Shown: positions 27,554 through 38,752, counted from the first letter of the stretch. The stretch is DNA of 64,000 nt from Citrobacter amalonaticus (GCF_018323885.1 NZ_AP024586.1:1-64000), one strand, 5' to 3'. Program-made: numbers and translations. Notes: generated by a model not told the origin, from the letters alone.

Positions 27554-27577
27554 TTTCATTACAATGCTGTAATGAAA
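27554..27577. promoter_or_regulatory. PcoR copper box between pcoA and the pcoF-like gene
   Basis: A perfect 10-bp inverted repeat, TTTCATTACA-ATGC-TGTAATGAAA, about 115 bases upstream of pcoA and about 100 bases upstream of the divergent gene at 27675. Half a site recurs before pcoE, matching the known PcoR regulon. Confidence 0.8.
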
Positions 27578-27674
27578 GACGTTGTATTACATTTACGTCA
27601 TCTTTCCCACGGGAAGGTTATTTTTATATATAATCAAGTGGACATCTTATTATGCGCCACCAAAGGTATTCATT

Positions 27675-28121
27675 ATGAAAACTTTTATCGCAGTTACTAT
27701 CTTATCCACATTATTTATGGGTTCAGCGTTTGCTCAGTCCAGTAACCTGTCTCATGATGCACATCGCTTCGTAAATAATGCCACAGCGTTTCCTCATGTT
27801 GAGGCAGCCAGGCATGAACAACCCCGCGTAAAAATAAACAAAGCCAGCGCAATTTCTTTCTCAGAAATGAATGAACATGAAAGAGCAATTATTGCCCATT
27901 CCTTTATGAATAACAGTACGTCGTATGCCCATCAAAAAATGATTGAGGGGCATAAAAAAAAACTGAACAAAAGTGAGACAAACACAGCATCCTCATCCTT
28001 CAGTGAACTGAATGCCGGAGAGAAAGCCGCCCTGGTCCATGAGCGTGTCAATAACGCAGGGGCTGAAGCTCACCAGATACAGGCGAGAACCCTTCGTGGA
28101 TTGTATGAAAATAAGGAGTAG
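27675..28121 (+). CDS. PcoE/SilE-like periplasmic metal-binding protein (pcoF-like)
   Basis: A 148-residue protein from ATG 27675, where the signal peptide MKTFIAVTILSTLFMGSAFA begins; the frame is open upstream from 27582 without a signal. The mature part repeats the SilE/PcoE module: MNEHERAIIAHSFMNN, HQKMIEGHKKK, LNAGEKAALVHERVNN. It has fewer Met and more Lys than its relatives. It is divergent from pcoA across the copper box, so probably copper-induced. It may correspond to the gene called pcoF in copper/silver islands; I am not certain of the name. Confidence 0.75.
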   Translation: MKTFIAVTILSTLFMGSAFAQSSNLSHDAHRFVNNATAFPHVEAARHEQPRVKINKASAISFSEMNEHERAIIAHSFMNNSTSYAHQKMIEGHKKKLNKSETNTASSSFSELNAGEKAALVHERVNNAGAEAHQIQARTLRGLYENKE

Positions 28122-28404
28122 CTGACGGAGTGCGTGCGGCTTTCGTATGACCAGTCAGCCTCACGGAAAGGACACAGGACGGGGCGTTAATCTCACTGCG
28201 TCCCGCCGTAATCTTTTCCATCATGCTATTCTTCGTTGTCCGGATGGTCATAAAGCAGCCAGAGTATCTGCAGTAAACAGATTAAATGATATGTTACAAA
28301 AAGGACAATCATCAGTGTAGCTCCGGGAATACTGGCAGATGACTTATCTCCTGAAATCCCATAGCATATCCCGCAGTGATAATGCTAACGGCGACTTTCA
28401 GTAA

Positions 28405-29145
28405 ATGTATTCTACCGATGTTGTAAAAGATAATGCGTATGTAGCAGCCTCCCGTGCAGGTCTGGAAAAAAATGAAATTGCTGTCCTCCAGCGCTCCCTG
28501 CCTCCCCGGTACGATCTTCGACATTTAAAAAATAATGAATCACTAAAACTCCTGCTTCAAAAAAAAGCAGGAGAATCCCGGGTCGTGGCCTATAAATTCA
28601 CGTCAGGTAAATTTAATTACACCGCTTATCGTATTTCAGACAAGAGATTCTACAACCTGTCGGATACCGGCAGCAGGGCCGGACTGGATTATCCGCTGCC
28701 GGTCACAGCAAGACTCAGTTCACCTTTCAACCCGGCCCGCCTTAATCCTGTGTCGGGGAAGGTCAGTCCGCATAATGGTATTGATTATTCAATGCCCATG
28801 AATACAAAAATTGTCAGTGTTATCAATGGGAAAGTTACCCGGGCTGAATACAACAGCACCATGGGCTATTTTGTTGAAGTGTCCGGCAAAGACAATGTTA
28901 AAACGCGTTATCTTCATCTCAGTAAAATCCTCGTTAAAAAAGGAACGCCGGTTTCCCGGGGAGCCGCTATCGCGTTGTCCGGTAACAGCGGGCGCTCATC
29001 CGGTCCTCATCTTCATTATGAGCTGGTCATTAACAATAACCCGGTCAATTCACTGGCTTTCAGGGCGGCAGGGCCTGCGGATAACAATAAACTCGAACAG
29101 CACGCGTACGCCCATGCCCGTGACTATGGGCGATATCTGGACTGA
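28405..29145 (+). CDS. M23 family metallopeptidase (pcoG-like)
   Basis: A 246-residue protein with the LytM/M23 zinc site: HNGIDYS (HxxxD) at about residue 124 and HLHYEL at about 199. Such enzymes cut peptidoglycan cross-bridges. No signal peptide is visible: the ATG at 28405 directly follows a TAA, and the codons before it (SDNANGDFQ) read like protein, so the N-terminus may have been lost to a nonsense change. Same strand as the PcoE-like gene. In copper/silver islands an M23 gene in this place is called pcoG; its role in metal resistance is unclear. Confidence 0.75.
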   Translation: MYSTDVVKDNAYVAASRAGLEKNEIAVLQRSLPPRYDLRHLKNNESLKLLLQKKAGESRVVAYKFTSGKFNYTAYRISDKRFYNLSDTGSRAGLDYPLPVTARLSSPFNPARLNPVSGKVSPHNGIDYSMPMNTKIVSVINGKVTRAEYNSTMGYFVEVSGKDNVKTRYLHLSKILVKKGTPVSRGAAIALSGNSGRSSGPHLHYELVINNNPVNSLAFRAAGPADNNKLEQHAYAHARDYGRYLD

Positions 29146-29150
29146 TATCC

Positions 29151-29187
29151 GGGCCGCAGAGCGGCCCGTCGTGGGTCAGTTTTTTTT
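29151..29187 (+). terminator. Hairpin after the M23 peptidase gene
   Basis: Arms GGGCCGC (29151-29157) and GCGGCCC (29161-29167), then a T-run from 29180. It overlaps the 3' end of the convergent DUF2933 gene. Confidence 0.5.
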
Positions 29188-29373
29188 ATCATCCGACCCG
29201 TCGTGATGCTGATGTTGCCCGTGCCCTCCGTGGCCGTGAAACAGGTGCATGAGGGGACATATCAGCAGCAACAGATAAGGCCAGTAGCCGGCCAGATGTG
29301 ACCAGTGCTCCCGTAAAAGTGCAAATACCGCGATCGCGGCGACAGCAATCAGAGCATAAGTGGTACTTTTCAT
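29176..29373 (-). CDS. DUF2933-type small membrane protein
   Basis: A 65-residue protein with one or two membrane helices (YALIAVAAIAVFALL, YWPYLLLLICPLMHLF) and a His/Gly-rich tail (HGHGGHGQHQHHDG) able to bind metal. DUF2933 genes commonly sit next to metal-exporting ATPases; here it follows silP by 31 bases on the same strand. Role in metal handling inferred from the His tail and context. Confidence 0.75.
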   Translation of the reverse strand: MKSTTYALIAVAAIAVFALLREHWSHLAGYWPYLLLLICPLMHLFHGHGGHGQHQHHDGSDDKKN

Positions 29374-29403
29374 GACGGACTCCTTATGTCAGCAAAGGCG
29401 CAT

Positions 29404-30774
29404 TTATTCATGCGCTTCTTTGCCGAGCCTGATACTTCTGAGACGTAACGCATTGACGATAACGCTGACGGAGGAAAGGGCCATAGCCGCTGCCGCGATC
29501 ACCGGCGAGAGCAGTATGCCATACACCGGATAAAGCAGGCCTGCCGCCACGGGTACTCCGAGGGCATTGTAGATGAAGGCAAAAAACAGATTCTGCCGGA
29601 TATTTTTCATGGTGATCTCAGACAGTTGTCGGGCCTTGTTCAGCATCATCAGGTCACCTTTAAGAAGCGTGATGCCGGCACTCTCTATCGCCACATCTGT
29701 CCCCGTACCCATTGCAATCCCCACGTCAGCTGCCGCGAGTGCAGGTGCATCATTCACGCCGTCTCCCGCCATCGCCACCACATGGCCTGATGCTTTCAGA
29801 CGGCTAATCACTGCTTTTTTACCATCAGGCAGAACCCCGGCTTCAACCTCTTCTATTCCGAGCTTATGCGCCACCGCTTCAGCGGTAAGCTGGTTATCCC
29901 CGGTCAGCATGACAATACGGATACCCGCCTCACGTAAGGCTTTAAGTGCGTCGGGCGTGGTTGCTTTCAGGGGATCAGAAATAGCGATCAGGCCGGCAAG
30001 CTGCCCGTCTGTCGCCACATAGATAACGGTAGCGCCTTCCCTGCGTAAGGCATCCGCAGTCGTCTTCTGGCTATCAATAACGATACTGTTTTCCTGCATG
30101 GCCAGCTCATTACCGATAATAACCCGCAGCCCTTCAACATCCCCTGAAACCCCTTTACCCGACGGGGCATTAAAATCACTGACAGCCGGCACCGTGATCC
30201 CTTTTTCACGTGCGGCGTTGACCACTGCCATACCCAGCGGATGCTGTGATCCTTTTTCTACGGCGGCCGTCACACGTAACAGAGCCTCTTCGCCGCCCTG
30301 ATTCAGGCTGATTATGCCAGTCACCCTGGGCGCACCTTCCGTGAGCGTGCCGGTTTTATCGACAACCAGTGTGTTCACTTTTTCAAGGCGTTCCAGGGAT
30401 TCAGCATTTTTGATTAAAACCCCTGACTGGGCCCCTTTGCCCACCCCCACCATTATCGACATGGGTGTGGCCAGACCCAGCGCACAGGGACAGGCGATAA
30501 TCAGGACCGAAACCGCGGCTATCAGACCGTGTGCCACCCTGGGTTCAGGCCCCCAGACAGCCCAGACCACAAACGCGACAACTGCAATGATTATTACCAG
30601 GGGAACAAACCATCCCGAGACACTGTCAGCCATTCTCTGGATGGGCGCGCGTGAGCGTTGCGCATCAGCGACCATCTGTACAATACGGGACAGCATTGTT
30701 TCATCACCGACTTTCTCCGCCTGCATGATGAGGCTACCGGTCTGATTTATGGTTCCTCCGATAACGCGGTCATT
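29404..30774 (-). pseudogene. silP: silP, C-terminal part after IS insertion
   Basis: The C-terminal 456 codons of a P1B-type Ag(+)/Cu(+) ATPase: CPC metal site in [11 protein letters not shown], phosphorylated Asp in [10 protein letters not shown], and [10 protein letters not shown]. The frame beyond 30774 comes from the insertion element. Its first native codons, [13 protein letters not shown], continue the other half directly. Without the N-terminal domain and the first helices this piece cannot transport metal, so cytoplasmic silver/copper export by SilP should be lost while SilCBA stays intact. Confidence 0.9.
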
Positions 30775-30841
30775 TAATGAGATGGTCACTCCCTCCTTCC
30801 CAGTACTATGCTGAGGACAGGCTTTCATTCGGAGAACCATC

Positions 30842-31846
30842 ATGGAAAACATTGCGCTTATTGGTATCGATCTGGGTAAGAACTCTTTCCATATTCATTG
30901 TCAGGATCATCGTGGGAAGGCCGTTTACCGTAAAAAATTCACCCGACCAAAGCTAATCGAATTTCTGGCGACATGCCCGGCAACAACCATCGCGATGGAA
31001 GCCTGTGGCGGTTCTCACTTTATGGCACGCAAGCTGGCAGAGTTAGGGCATTTTCCAAAGCTGATATCACCGCAATTTGTCCGCCCATTCGTTAAAAGCA
31101 ACAAAAATGACTTCGTTGATGCTGAAGCTATCTGTGAAGCAGCATCACGTCCATCTATGCGTTTCGTGCAGCCCAGAACCGAATCTCAGCAGGCAATGCG
31201 AGCTCTGCATCGTGTCCGTGAATCCCTGGTTCAGGATAAGGTGAAAACAACTAATCAGATGCATGCTTTTCTGCTGGAATTTGGTATCAGCGTTCCGCGA
31301 GGTGCTGCCGTTATTAGTCGACTGAGTACCCTTCTTGAGGACAGTAGTTTGCCTCTTTATCTCAGCCAGTTACTGCTGAAATTACAACAGCATTATCACT
31401 ATCTTGTTGAGCAGATTAAAGATCTGGAATCTCAGTTGAAACGAAAGTTGGACGAAGATGAGGTTGGACAGCGCTTGCTGAGTATTCCCTGCGTTGGAAC
31501 GCTGACTGCCAGTACTATTTCAACTGAGATTGGCGACGGGAAGCAGTACGCCAGCAGCCGTGACTTTGCGGCGGCAACAGGGCTGGTACCCCGACAGTAC
31601 AGCACGGGAGGTCGGACGACATTGTTAGGGATTAGCAAGCGGGGCAACAAAAAGATCCGAACTTTGTTGGTTCAGTGTGCCAGGGTATTCATACAAAAAC
31701 TGGAACACCAGTCTGGCAAGTTGGCCGACTGGGTCAGGGAGTTGTTGTGTCGGAAAAGCAACTTTGTCGTCACCTGTGCTCTGGCAAACAAGCTGGCCAG
31801 AATAGCCTGGGCACTGACGGCGCGACAGCAAACTTACGAAGCATAA
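30842..31846 (+). CDS. IS1111-group transposase (DEDD recombinase)
   Basis: A 334-residue transposase. The N-terminal RuvC-like DEDD domain starts [11 protein letters not shown] with later acidic residues in AMEACGG and NDFVDAEAI. The C-terminal transposase-20 domain has [27 protein letters not shown] and the conserved Ser region. It matches from memory the IS4321/IS5075 enzymes. ATG 30842 has GGAGAA at seven bases. It appears intact. Confidence 0.9.
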   Translation: MENIALIGIDLGKNSFHIHCQDHRGKAVYRKKFTRPKLIEFLATCPATTIAMEACGGSHFMARKLAELGHFPKLISPQFVRPFVKSNKNDFVDAEAICEAASRPSMRFVQPRTESQQAMRALHRVRESLVQDKVKTTNQMHAFLLEFGISVPRGAAVISRLSTLLEDSSLPLYLSQLLLKLQQHYHYLVEQIKDLESQLKRKLDEDEVGQRLLSIPCVGTLTASTISTEIGDGKQYASSRDFAAATGLVPRQYSTGGRTTLLGISKRGNKKIRTLLVQCARVFIQKLEHQSGKLADWVRELLCRKSNFVVTCALANKLARIAWALTARQQTYEA

Positions 31847-32101
31847 AGGCAGAAATACACCAGTTTAAACAATCATTCATCTGGTTTTGCGAATACTGAT
31901 ATTGATGATACTAACGGCCCACCGGCCTGTTGAGGAACCTGTAAAACGGAAAGGCTCATTGAAGCCGTATATTTTCTGGAGGTTCATCAGGCGCGGAACT
32001 CATCGAGGCGCGGGAATAAAATCCCATTCAGACGCCGGATAGATTCAAGCAAGCCAACTTGTCGTCAAAATCGGTGTTGCAAAAACGGGAGTGACCATAG
32101 A
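31847..32101 (+). ncRNA. Probable bridge/seek RNA region of the IS1111 element
   Basis: The 3' non-coding end of the element has no open frame. In IS1111-group elements this side encodes the structured RNA that pairs with target and donor DNA. I have not folded it; ends are the transposase stop and the inferred element end. Confidence 0.45.
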
Positions 32102-33205
32102 TTCCGTTTTGGTAACCGGCATTGATTCCCCGGTTACCATTGATTCATCCACGGTGGTACGGCCTTCGAGCACGATGCCATCAACCGGAACACTCTCGCC
32201 GGGCCTGATACGGAGTTTATCGCCAGGCAGGACGTCTTCTGCTTTGATATCCGTCTCATGGCCATCAGGATCCAGACGTCTGGCTGTTTTGGGGGCGAGA
32301 TTCAGCAACGCGGTAATGGCGCCTGACGTTTGTTCCCTTGCCCGTAACTCAAGAACCTGCCCCAGCAGGACCAGCACCGTGATAACGGAGGCCGCTTCAA
32401 AATACACGGCAACCTGGCCATTCATGATCCTGAAGGATGCAGGAAACAGAGAGGGAAAGATCGTGGCGATGACGCTGTACACCCAGGCCACTCCCGTGCC
32501 CATTGCAACGAGAGTAAACATGTTCAGCGAGCGGTTACGTAGTGAGGCTCCGGCACGCGAGAAGAATGGCCAGCCGCACCACAACACCACCGGAGTGGCC
32601 AGAAGCAACTGCAGCCAGACGTTGTACTGGGGCGGCAGTAATTGCATCATTTTCGGAAACAAATGGGATCCCATTTCGAGCACCAGAACCGGTAACGTCA
32701 ACAGCAATCCCAGCCAGAAGCGTCTGGTCATGTCGCGAAGTTCATCACTCTGGCCCGTGGATGCCGTGGCAACAAGCGGTTCCAGCGCCATTCCACAAAC
32801 GGGGCAACTTCCGGGACCACTGCGACGTATCTCCGGATGCATCGGACATGTCCACACGCCGTCAGACATCGCTTTCTCACTCTGCCGGTGTGACGGTTCT
32901 ACCCTTTCAGGACTGGCTTCATGATGGTCATGATGATGGGAGGTTTCACTGGCGTTACCGCTCAGATAATGATCGGGATGGGCTGAAAATTTGCTCTCGC
33001 AGCTGGCAGAGCAGAAGTAAAACTGATGATCATGGAATCTGATGCTGCTGTGCGCCTTTTCCGGCAGGATGGACATTCCGCACACGGGGTCCCTTACCTT
33101 TCGCACTGACTGACTGTCGTCTGCGGATCGCGTCTGTTCAGAAGCAGGCTGGTGAACGTGTTTCACTGCATTATCATTTTTCACAGTAATTCTCCTTATG
33201 CACAC
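32102..33205 (-). pseudogene. silP: silP, N-terminal part before IS insertion
   Basis: The N-terminal part of the Ag(+)/Cu(+) ATPase, with a His-rich start, a YHS-type domain (DPVCGMSILPEK, FYFCSASCESKF), a heavy-metal-binding motif (CPMHPEIRRSGPGSCPVCGM), four membrane helices and the actuator loop MVTGESMPVTKTE, where the native sequence stops. The open frame runs on to 32045 inside the element. With the start at 33205 the rejoined protein would have 824 residues; a GTG at 33184 has the better ribosome site (AAGGAG). It follows silG on the same strand. Confidence 0.9.
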
Positions 33206-33302
33206 CTGAAGCGTCTTATATCTACAGGGTATGTCACGGATGCGATTACCACGAATAATGCCGGCATCAGACTGGATGATGCCGGCGTCCCGTTATCAGC
33301 GT

Positions 33303-33743
33303 CTATTCGATTCTCTGGAAGACGTTCTGACTTCCATCCGGGGCAAAGGCGATAACATCGTAAGCCTCTTTTCGGTCGCCCATCTCCATTCCCGGGCTGC
33401 CTGCAGGCATGCCGGGGGTGGCGAGACCGTAAATACCCGAACCTGACTGCATTGCCTGATGTATCGTCGTCGCCGGGACATGGCCTTCGATGACCAGCTC
33501 GCCTGCAACCGCTGTATGACAACTGCGTAGTCCTGCCGGAACAGAATACTTTTCTTTCAGGGCTGACAGCGCCTGATCGTTCATGACGTGTGTTCGCACT
33601 TTAAACCCGTCTTTTTCCATCGCCTTGCCCCATAAGGAACAGCACCCACAGTGTTCAGATTTGTACATATCTATGACTTTTTCACTTGCGATTGCCGGCA
33701 GTGACAGGCCGAGAGCCAGGGCCACTAACACCACTTTTTTCAT
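33303..33743 (-). CDS. silG: DUF411 periplasmic metal-binding protein SilG
   Basis: A 146-residue protein with a signal peptide (MKKVVLVALALGLSLPAIAS) and the DUF411 motif YKSEHCGCCSLWG, a cysteine cluster for Cu/Ag, followed by CHTA and a Met-rich end (GMPAGSPGMEMG). It lies between silA and silP, the position of the gene called silG (orf105). It probably carries metal in the periplasm. ATG 33743 is chosen, as it begins the signal peptide. Confidence 0.88.
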   Translation of the reverse strand: MKKVVLVALALGLSLPAIASEKVIDMYKSEHCGCCSLWGKAMEKDGFKVRTHVMNDQALSALKEKYSVPAGLRSCHTAVAGELVIEGHVPATTIHQAMQSGSGIYGLATPGMPAGSPGMEMGDRKEAYDVIAFAPDGSQNVFQRIE

Positions 33744-33798
33744 ACTCACCTCGGTAAATTAGCGATATAAACCGTGTCGTTCACACGAATCTGTTCAG

Positions 33799-33823
33799 AA
33801 GGGCACCCTCCCGGGGTGCCCTT
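33799..33823 (-). terminator. Hairpin between silA and silG
   Basis: Arms AAGGGCACCC and GGGTGCCCTT around TCCCG, just past the silA stop. There is no clear T-run, so it may reduce rather than end transcription into silG-silP. Confidence 0.55.
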
Positions 33824-33829
33824 TCAGGA

Positions 33830-36800
33830 TTAAGACACGCTTTTTTTATGTCTGCGCAGCCAGATTAATTTGTAGGCGGCAGGAATGATGAACAGCGACA
33901 GCAGCGGAGCAGTGATCATCCCGCCAATCATCGGCGCCGCAATACGGCTCATGACCTCTGAACCGGCGCCGGTTCCCCAGAGTATGGGCAGCAGACCCGC
34001 AATTATCACCGCCACGGTCATGGCTTTCGGCCGGACACGCAGCACGGCACCGTGATAAAGGGCTTCATCAAGGCCTTCCGGTGTGAACGTCTCCTTACGG
34101 GACAATTCCGGATGCGCTTCGATGGCATGACGCAGGTACATCAGCATGACCACGCCAAACTCCGCCGCCACCCCGGCCAGGGCGATAAACCCGGTGCCGG
34201 TGGCCACAGACATATGGAAGCCCTGCCAGTAGAGGAACCATATTCCTCCGACGAGTGCGAACGGCAGACTCATCAGAATGAGTAAGGCTTCATCAACGCG
34301 ACGGAACGCCAGGTATAACAGAATGAAAATGATCATCACCGTCATCGGTACCATCAGTTTCAGCTTTTTATTGGCATGCTCCAGTAATTCAAACTGCCCT
34401 GAAAAGGATACACTGGTACCCGGTCTCAGTTTCACCTTCTGGCTGATGGCCGTCTTGATGTCGTTTACCACTGACACCATGTCCCGGTCGCGGGCATCAA
34501 TATAGATCCAGCTGGCGGGTCGGGCATTTTCCGTTTTCAGCATCGTCGGTCCGGAAACCACCTTCACATCAGCGACATCACCCAGGGTGATTTGCTGCTT
34601 CATCGGTGTCAGGATCGGCATCTGCCTCAGGGCCTGCGGACTGTTCCGGTAATCCTGCGGATAGCGGATATTAATCGGGTAGCGGGCCACGCCTTCCACC
34701 GTTTCGCCTACCGTCGCGCCGCCGATGGCTGAGGAGACGAACATCTGGACATCGCCCACCGTCATCCCGTAACGGGATGCTTTTTCCCGGTTGATATCAA
34801 CATCAATGTAACGGCCGCCTTCCAGACGCTCTGCCAGAGCAGACACCACACCCGGAACGGTTTTGGCTACCGCTTCAATACTCTGTGCTGTCGCATCGAT
34901 ATCGGACAGAACGGTTCCGGAAACCTTGATACCGATGGGGCTTTTAATCCCGGTCGAGAGCATATCGATCCGGTTACGGATTGGCGGCACCCACAGGTTT
35001 GCCAGCCCCGGTAAACGGACCGTCTTATCCAGTTCGTCAACAATCTTGTCAATCGTCATGCCCGGTCGCCACTGATCTTCGGGTTTCAGCTGAATGGTGG
35101 TTTCCACCATTTCCAGTGGCGCAGAATCCGTTGCGGTCTCAGCCTTACCGGTTTTGCCAAAAACAGACGCCACTTCAGGCACGGATTTGATGAGTTTGTC
35201 CGTGGTCTGCAGGAGCGCCGCTGCCTCTGCCGGCGACACGCCCGGCAGCGTTGACGGCATGTAGAGCAGATCTCCCTCGTTGATCTTCGGCAGAAACTCC
35301 CCGCCCACCTGACTCAGTGGCCAGATCACCGTGAAAATGGATAAGGCCGCAACCAGCAGGGTTGTTTTTGGCCAGTGAAGTACCCTGAGCAGTAAGGGGT
35401 GATACGCCTTAATCAGCCACCGGTTGAGGGGATTACTGGTCTCAGCGGGTATTTTCCCACGGATCCAGAATCCCATCAGGATTGGAATAACGATGATGGC
35501 CAGCGCGGCCGCACCTGCCATGGAATACGTTTTCGTGAAGGCCAGTGGCCCGAACAGGCGCCCTTCCTGCCCTTCCAGGGTAAAAATAGGAATGAATGAC
35601 AGGGTGATGATCAGCAGGCTGATAAACAGCGCCGGCCCTACTTCCACGGAAGCATCGGTGATGACCTTCCAGCGGGTGGCGTTATCTATCTCCTCGCCAG
35701 GATGCTGATGGTCCCACTCTTCCAGCCGTTTATGCGCGTTTTCAATCATGACGATGGCCGCATCCACCATCGCCCCGACGGCAATCGCGATCCCCCCCAG
35801 CGACATAATATTGGCGTTCAGGCCCTGGAAGTGCATGACGATAAAGGCGATGCACAGGCCAAGCGGCAGAGAAATAATCGCCACCAGTGCTGATCGGACA
35901 TGCCAGAGGAACAGCGCACAGACAATGGCTACAACAATAAACTCTTCAAGGAGTTTATAGCTGAGGTTGTCAATGGCCCGGTCAATTAACTGGCTGCGAT
36001 CGTAGGTAGTGATAATCTCGACACCTTCAGGCAGGCTGGCCTTCAGCGTATCCAGCTTATCCTTCACGGCGGTAATAACCTCGCGCGCATTTTTACCTGA
36101 GCGCAAAATCACCACGCCGCCTGCCACTTCACCCTGGCCGTTAAGCTCGGCAATACCGCGACGCATTTCCGGTCCCGTTTGCACGCGGGCAACATCACGC
36201 AGATAAACCGGGATCCCGTTCTCGCCGGTTTTCAGGACGATGTTATTGAAATCATCGATGGTCTGAAGGTAGCCGCTGGCCCGGACCATGTACTCCGCTT
36301 CCGCGATTTCAACGGATGAGCCTCCGGCCTCCTGGTTAGAGGATTCAAGTGCCTGCTTAACTTCGGGCAGGCTGATGCCGTACTGCGCCAGTTTTTCCGG
36401 ATTCACCTGGATCTGATACTGCTTCACCACGCCGCCCACCGACGCCACTTCGGCAACATTCGGAATGGTTTTCAGTTCAAATTTCAGGAACCAGTCCTGC
36501 AGGGAGCGCAGTTCCGCAAGGTCGTGTTTTCCGCTACGATCGACCAGAGCGTACTCAAATATCCAGCCCACGCCGGTGGCATCAGGACCTATTTCAGAAC
36601 TGACACCGGCAGGCAGCTTGCCCTGAACCTGGTTCAGATATTCCAGAACGCGTGAGCGCGCCCAGTACAAATCGGTACCATCTTCAAAAATGACGTACAC
36701 GTAGGAGTCACCAAACTGAGAAAAGCCGCGCACGGTCTTTGCGCCCGGTACCGACAGCATGGTGGTGGTGAGCGGATAGGTGACCTGGTTTTCAACAATC

Positions 36801-36976
36801 TGCGGAGCCTGGCCTGGATAGCTGGTTTTGATAATCACCTGCACATCAGACAGGTCGGGCAGCGCATCCACGGGGGTATTGATGATTGTCCAGGTTCCCC
36901 AGACGCTGAGGAACAGGGCTGCCATCATCACAAGGAAACGGTTGGCGACTGACCGCCGGATAATCCATTCAATCAT
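33830..36976 (-). CDS. silA: RND-type Ag(+)/Cu(+) efflux pump SilA
   Basis: A 1048-residue inner-membrane RND protein with the usual 12 helices and two large periplasmic loops. The proton-relay Asp pair region is [15 protein letters not shown] at about residue 400. CusA-type features include the N-terminal [16 protein letters not shown] and Met residues in the periplasmic cleft. With SilB and SilC it forms the tripartite pump that sends periplasmic or cytosolic Ag(+)/Cu(+) outside, driven by protons. Starts 10 bases after silB. Confidence 0.95.
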   Translation of the reverse strand: MIEWIIRRSVANRFLVMMAALFLSVWGTWTIINTPVDALPDLSDVQVIIKTSYPGQAPQIVENQVTYPLTTTMLSVPGAKTVRGFSQFGDSYVYVIFEDGTDLYWARSRVLEYLNQVQGKLPAGVSSEIGPDATGVGWIFEYALVDRSGKHDLAELRSLQDWFLKFELKTIPNVAEVASVGGVVKQYQIQVNPEKLAQYGISLPEVKQALESSNQEAGGSSVEIAEAEYMVRASGYLQTIDDFNNIVLKTGENGIPVYLRDVARVQTGPEMRRGIAELNGQGEVAGGVVILRSGKNAREVITAVKDKLDTLKASLPEGVEIITTYDRSQLIDRAIDNLSYKLLEEFIVVAIVCALFLWHVRSALVAIISLPLGLCIAFIVMHFQGLNANIMSLGGIAIAVGAMVDAAIVMIENAHKRLEEWDHQHPGEEIDNATRWKVITDASVEVGPALFISLLIITLSFIPIFTLEGQEGRLFGPLAFTKTYSMAGAAALAIIVIPILMGFWIRGKIPAETSNPLNRWLIKAYHPLLLRVLHWPKTTLLVAALSIFTVIWPLSQVGGEFLPKINEGDLLYMPSTLPGVSPAEAAALLQTTDKLIKSVPEVASVFGKTGKAETATDSAPLEMVETTIQLKPEDQWRPGMTIDKIVDELDKTVRLPGLANLWVPPIRNRIDMLSTGIKSPIGIKVSGTVLSDIDATAQSIEAVAKTVPGVVSALAERLEGGRYIDVDINREKASRYGMTVGDVQMFVSSAIGGATVGETVEGVARYPINIRYPQDYRNSPQALRQMPILTPMKQQITLGDVADVKVVSGPTMLKTENARPASWIYIDARDRDMVSVVNDIKTAISQKVKLRPGTSVSFSGQFELLEHANKKLKLMVPMTVMIIFILLYLAFRRVDEALLILMSLPFALVGGIWFLYWQGFHMSVATGTGFIALAGVAAEFGVVMLMYLRHAIEAHPELSRKETFTPEGLDEALYHGAVLRVRPKAMTVAVIIAGLLPILWGTGAGSEVMSRIAAPMIGGMITAPLLSLFIIPAAYKLIWLRRHKKSVS

Positions 36977-36986
36977 CGTCGTCTCC

Positions 36987-38279
36987 TCAGTGTCCTGAAT
37001 GCATGTTTACTGGCTGGTCAGTCATTGCGGGCATTGTGTCGTCCGTTTTTTCTGGATGGCGCATGCGCTCCAGTGCACCGGTAATATTGGCCTCCGAGTC
37101 AATCAGGAAGAGGCCGCTGACCACCACGGTGTCGCCTTCGTTCAGCCCGCTACCAATACCAGACTGTTGCTGTGATTCGTGCAGAACGTGGATTTTTTTC
37201 GGCACAAACCTGCCCTCATCATCAACGGTGATCACACGCTGTTCTTTACCGGTATCAATCACGGCCTGGCCCGGTATCAGCAGCATTTCCTGGCTTTGAG
37301 TATTAAGTTTCAGATACGCATTCATACCCGGCTTAAGCAGCTCGTCTTTGTTCGTGACCTGCAGACGTACCTGCAGCGTACGGGTTGTCTGATCTGCGCT
37401 CGGAAGAATGTTCCATTTTTCAACATGAAATGTTTTGTCCGGATAAGCCGGTACCGATATTTCAAACTGTGAAGTGTCTTTCAGCAGATAGGCAATGGAT
37501 TCCGGGACTGCCGCACTGATCCAGACCGGATCCATCCCCTGGATCTGGGCCACTACTTTATCTTTCGATATGTTCATACCGGTACGCAGGTCAAACGCAG
37601 TGATGACACCATCGATAGGTGCCTTAATGGTAAACCGGGTCTGAATACTGCGGGTGGAACGCAGTCTCTGAATGTCCTCTTCCGGCATGCCTGCCAGGCG
37701 AAGCCGTTCCAGAACGCCTTTCAGTTGCGTGGGCGTGCCGCCGGTCCCGGACAGCAGGAGGAACTCACTTTGCGCCTCCACCCATTCCGGAATGGTAATA
37801 TCGATAAGCGGCGTCCCTTTCTTCACATGATCGCCTGTTGTCAGGGGATAGACTTTTTCAACGAAGCCGTCAGAACGTGCCTGAACAATAACAAACTGAT
37901 ATTCGTTATAACTGACGTTGGCAGGGATTGTCTGGGAATAATTCAGCATTCCGCGCAAGACTTTTTGTGTTTTCAGTCCCAGATTCTGCACCTGAGTCGG
38001 GTCAATACGGATCCCGCTACCGCTTTTATCTTCATTTTCGTCAGCATATTTAGGCACCAGATCCATATCCATGAAGGGGGATTTACCGGGTTTATCAAAT
38101 TTGGTATCCGGCTTCATGGGGTCATACCAGAACAGCACCTTGCGTTCCTTTTCGGTATTTTCTGTTTTTTCAGCTTTCTGTGCGGAATTTACAAACTGCC
38201 AGGCAGTGACAGATATCAGCCCTCCCGCTATGAGGCTGCTGATAATTATTGCAGCATATTTTATCTTTGAAGAAGCCAT
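36987..38279 (-). CDS. silB: Membrane-fusion protein SilB
   Basis: A 430-residue periplasmic adaptor with an N-terminal anchor helix. It has a heavy-metal-binding motif ([28 protein letters not shown]), a CusB-like hairpin and lipoyl domains, and ends in Met/His ([15 protein letters not shown]). It links SilA to SilC and passes metal from SilF to SilA. The gene is in the minus-strand silCFBAGP operon. Confidence 0.94.
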   Translation of the reverse strand: MASSKIKYAAIIISSLIAGGLISVTAWQFVNSAQKAEKTENTEKERKVLFWYDPMKPDTKFDKPGKSPFMDMDLVPKYADENEDKSGSGIRIDPTQVQNLGLKTQKVLRGMLNYSQTIPANVSYNEYQFVIVQARSDGFVEKVYPLTTGDHVKKGTPLIDITIPEWVEAQSEFLLLSGTGGTPTQLKGVLERLRLAGMPEEDIQRLRSTRSIQTRFTIKAPIDGVITAFDLRTGMNISKDKVVAQIQGMDPVWISAAVPESIAYLLKDTSQFEISVPAYPDKTFHVEKWNILPSADQTTRTLQVRLQVTNKDELLKPGMNAYLKLNTQSQEMLLIPGQAVIDTGKEQRVITVDDEGRFVPKKIHVLHESQQQSGIGSGLNEGDTVVVSGLFLIDSEANITGALERMRHPEKTDDTMPAMTDQPVNMHSGH

Positions 38280-38370
38280 ACAATTTCCCGCTAAAAAATC
38301 AAAACCCCTGGCATATGCGCCTGATGATTAATTAACAGGCGCACAGGTTGTATTCGCTCCGGATTGTCAA

Positions 38371-38724
38371 TCAGGATTGCGTATCGTTGATACTTTTAAG
38401 TAAAGAGATATTGCCCTGTTGAACAAACGTAAAGTCAACATGAGTGCCCGCCTTCAGGGCCGTAATGCTGTCGTCTGCATTCACAAAGGTAAAGCGCATA
38501 GTCATAGCAGGCCAGCCAACCGCCGGGATGGCTTCGTGAGAAATCGTGATTTTCTTACTGCTGAGGTCAATGTCTTTGACAACACCCGTTCCTTTAATTA
38601 TCTGCTGTGCTGATGCATCACCGGCAGCATTCATTTCGCTGTGCTGATGGGTTTCTGCATGCAGCCCCGCTGAAAACATTACGGAAAGAGCACTAAATAC
38701 AACTGCTTTAAGTGAATTACGCAT
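38371..38724 (-). CDS. silF: Periplasmic Ag/Cu chaperone SilF
   Basis: A 117-residue CusF-like OB-fold protein with a signal peptide (...SAGLHA). Metal ligands are visible in order: H in ISHEAIPAV, W in GWPAM and the two Mets in AMTMRF. It carries periplasmic Ag(+)/Cu(+) to SilB. It sits 92 bases upstream of silB and 28 bases downstream of silC. Confidence 0.93.
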   Translation of the reverse strand: MRNSLKAVVFSALSVMFSAGLHAETHQHSEMNAAGDASAQQIIKGTGVVKDIDLSSKKITISHEAIPAVGWPAMTMRFTFVNADDSITALKAGTHVDFTFVQQGNISLLKSINDTQS

Positions 38725-38752
38725 TTTATATTTCCTGATTAATTAAATAGCT

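Larger units (their letters stand above)
30775..32101 (+). mobile_element. IS110 family, IS1111 group element (IS4321/IS5075-like)
   Basis: The transposase is flanked by 12-bp inverted repeats ATGGTCACTCCC (30782-30793) and GGGAGTGACCAT (32087-32098). IS1111-group repeats sit 7 and 3 bp inside the ends, which gives an element of exactly 1327 bp, the length I recall for IS4321/IS5075. No target duplication is seen, as usual for this group. Deleting this interval rejoins silP in frame as ...VTKTE-NDRVIGG.... About 255 bases after the transposase are non-coding, the place where IS1111 elements encode their guide RNA. Confidence 0.88.
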
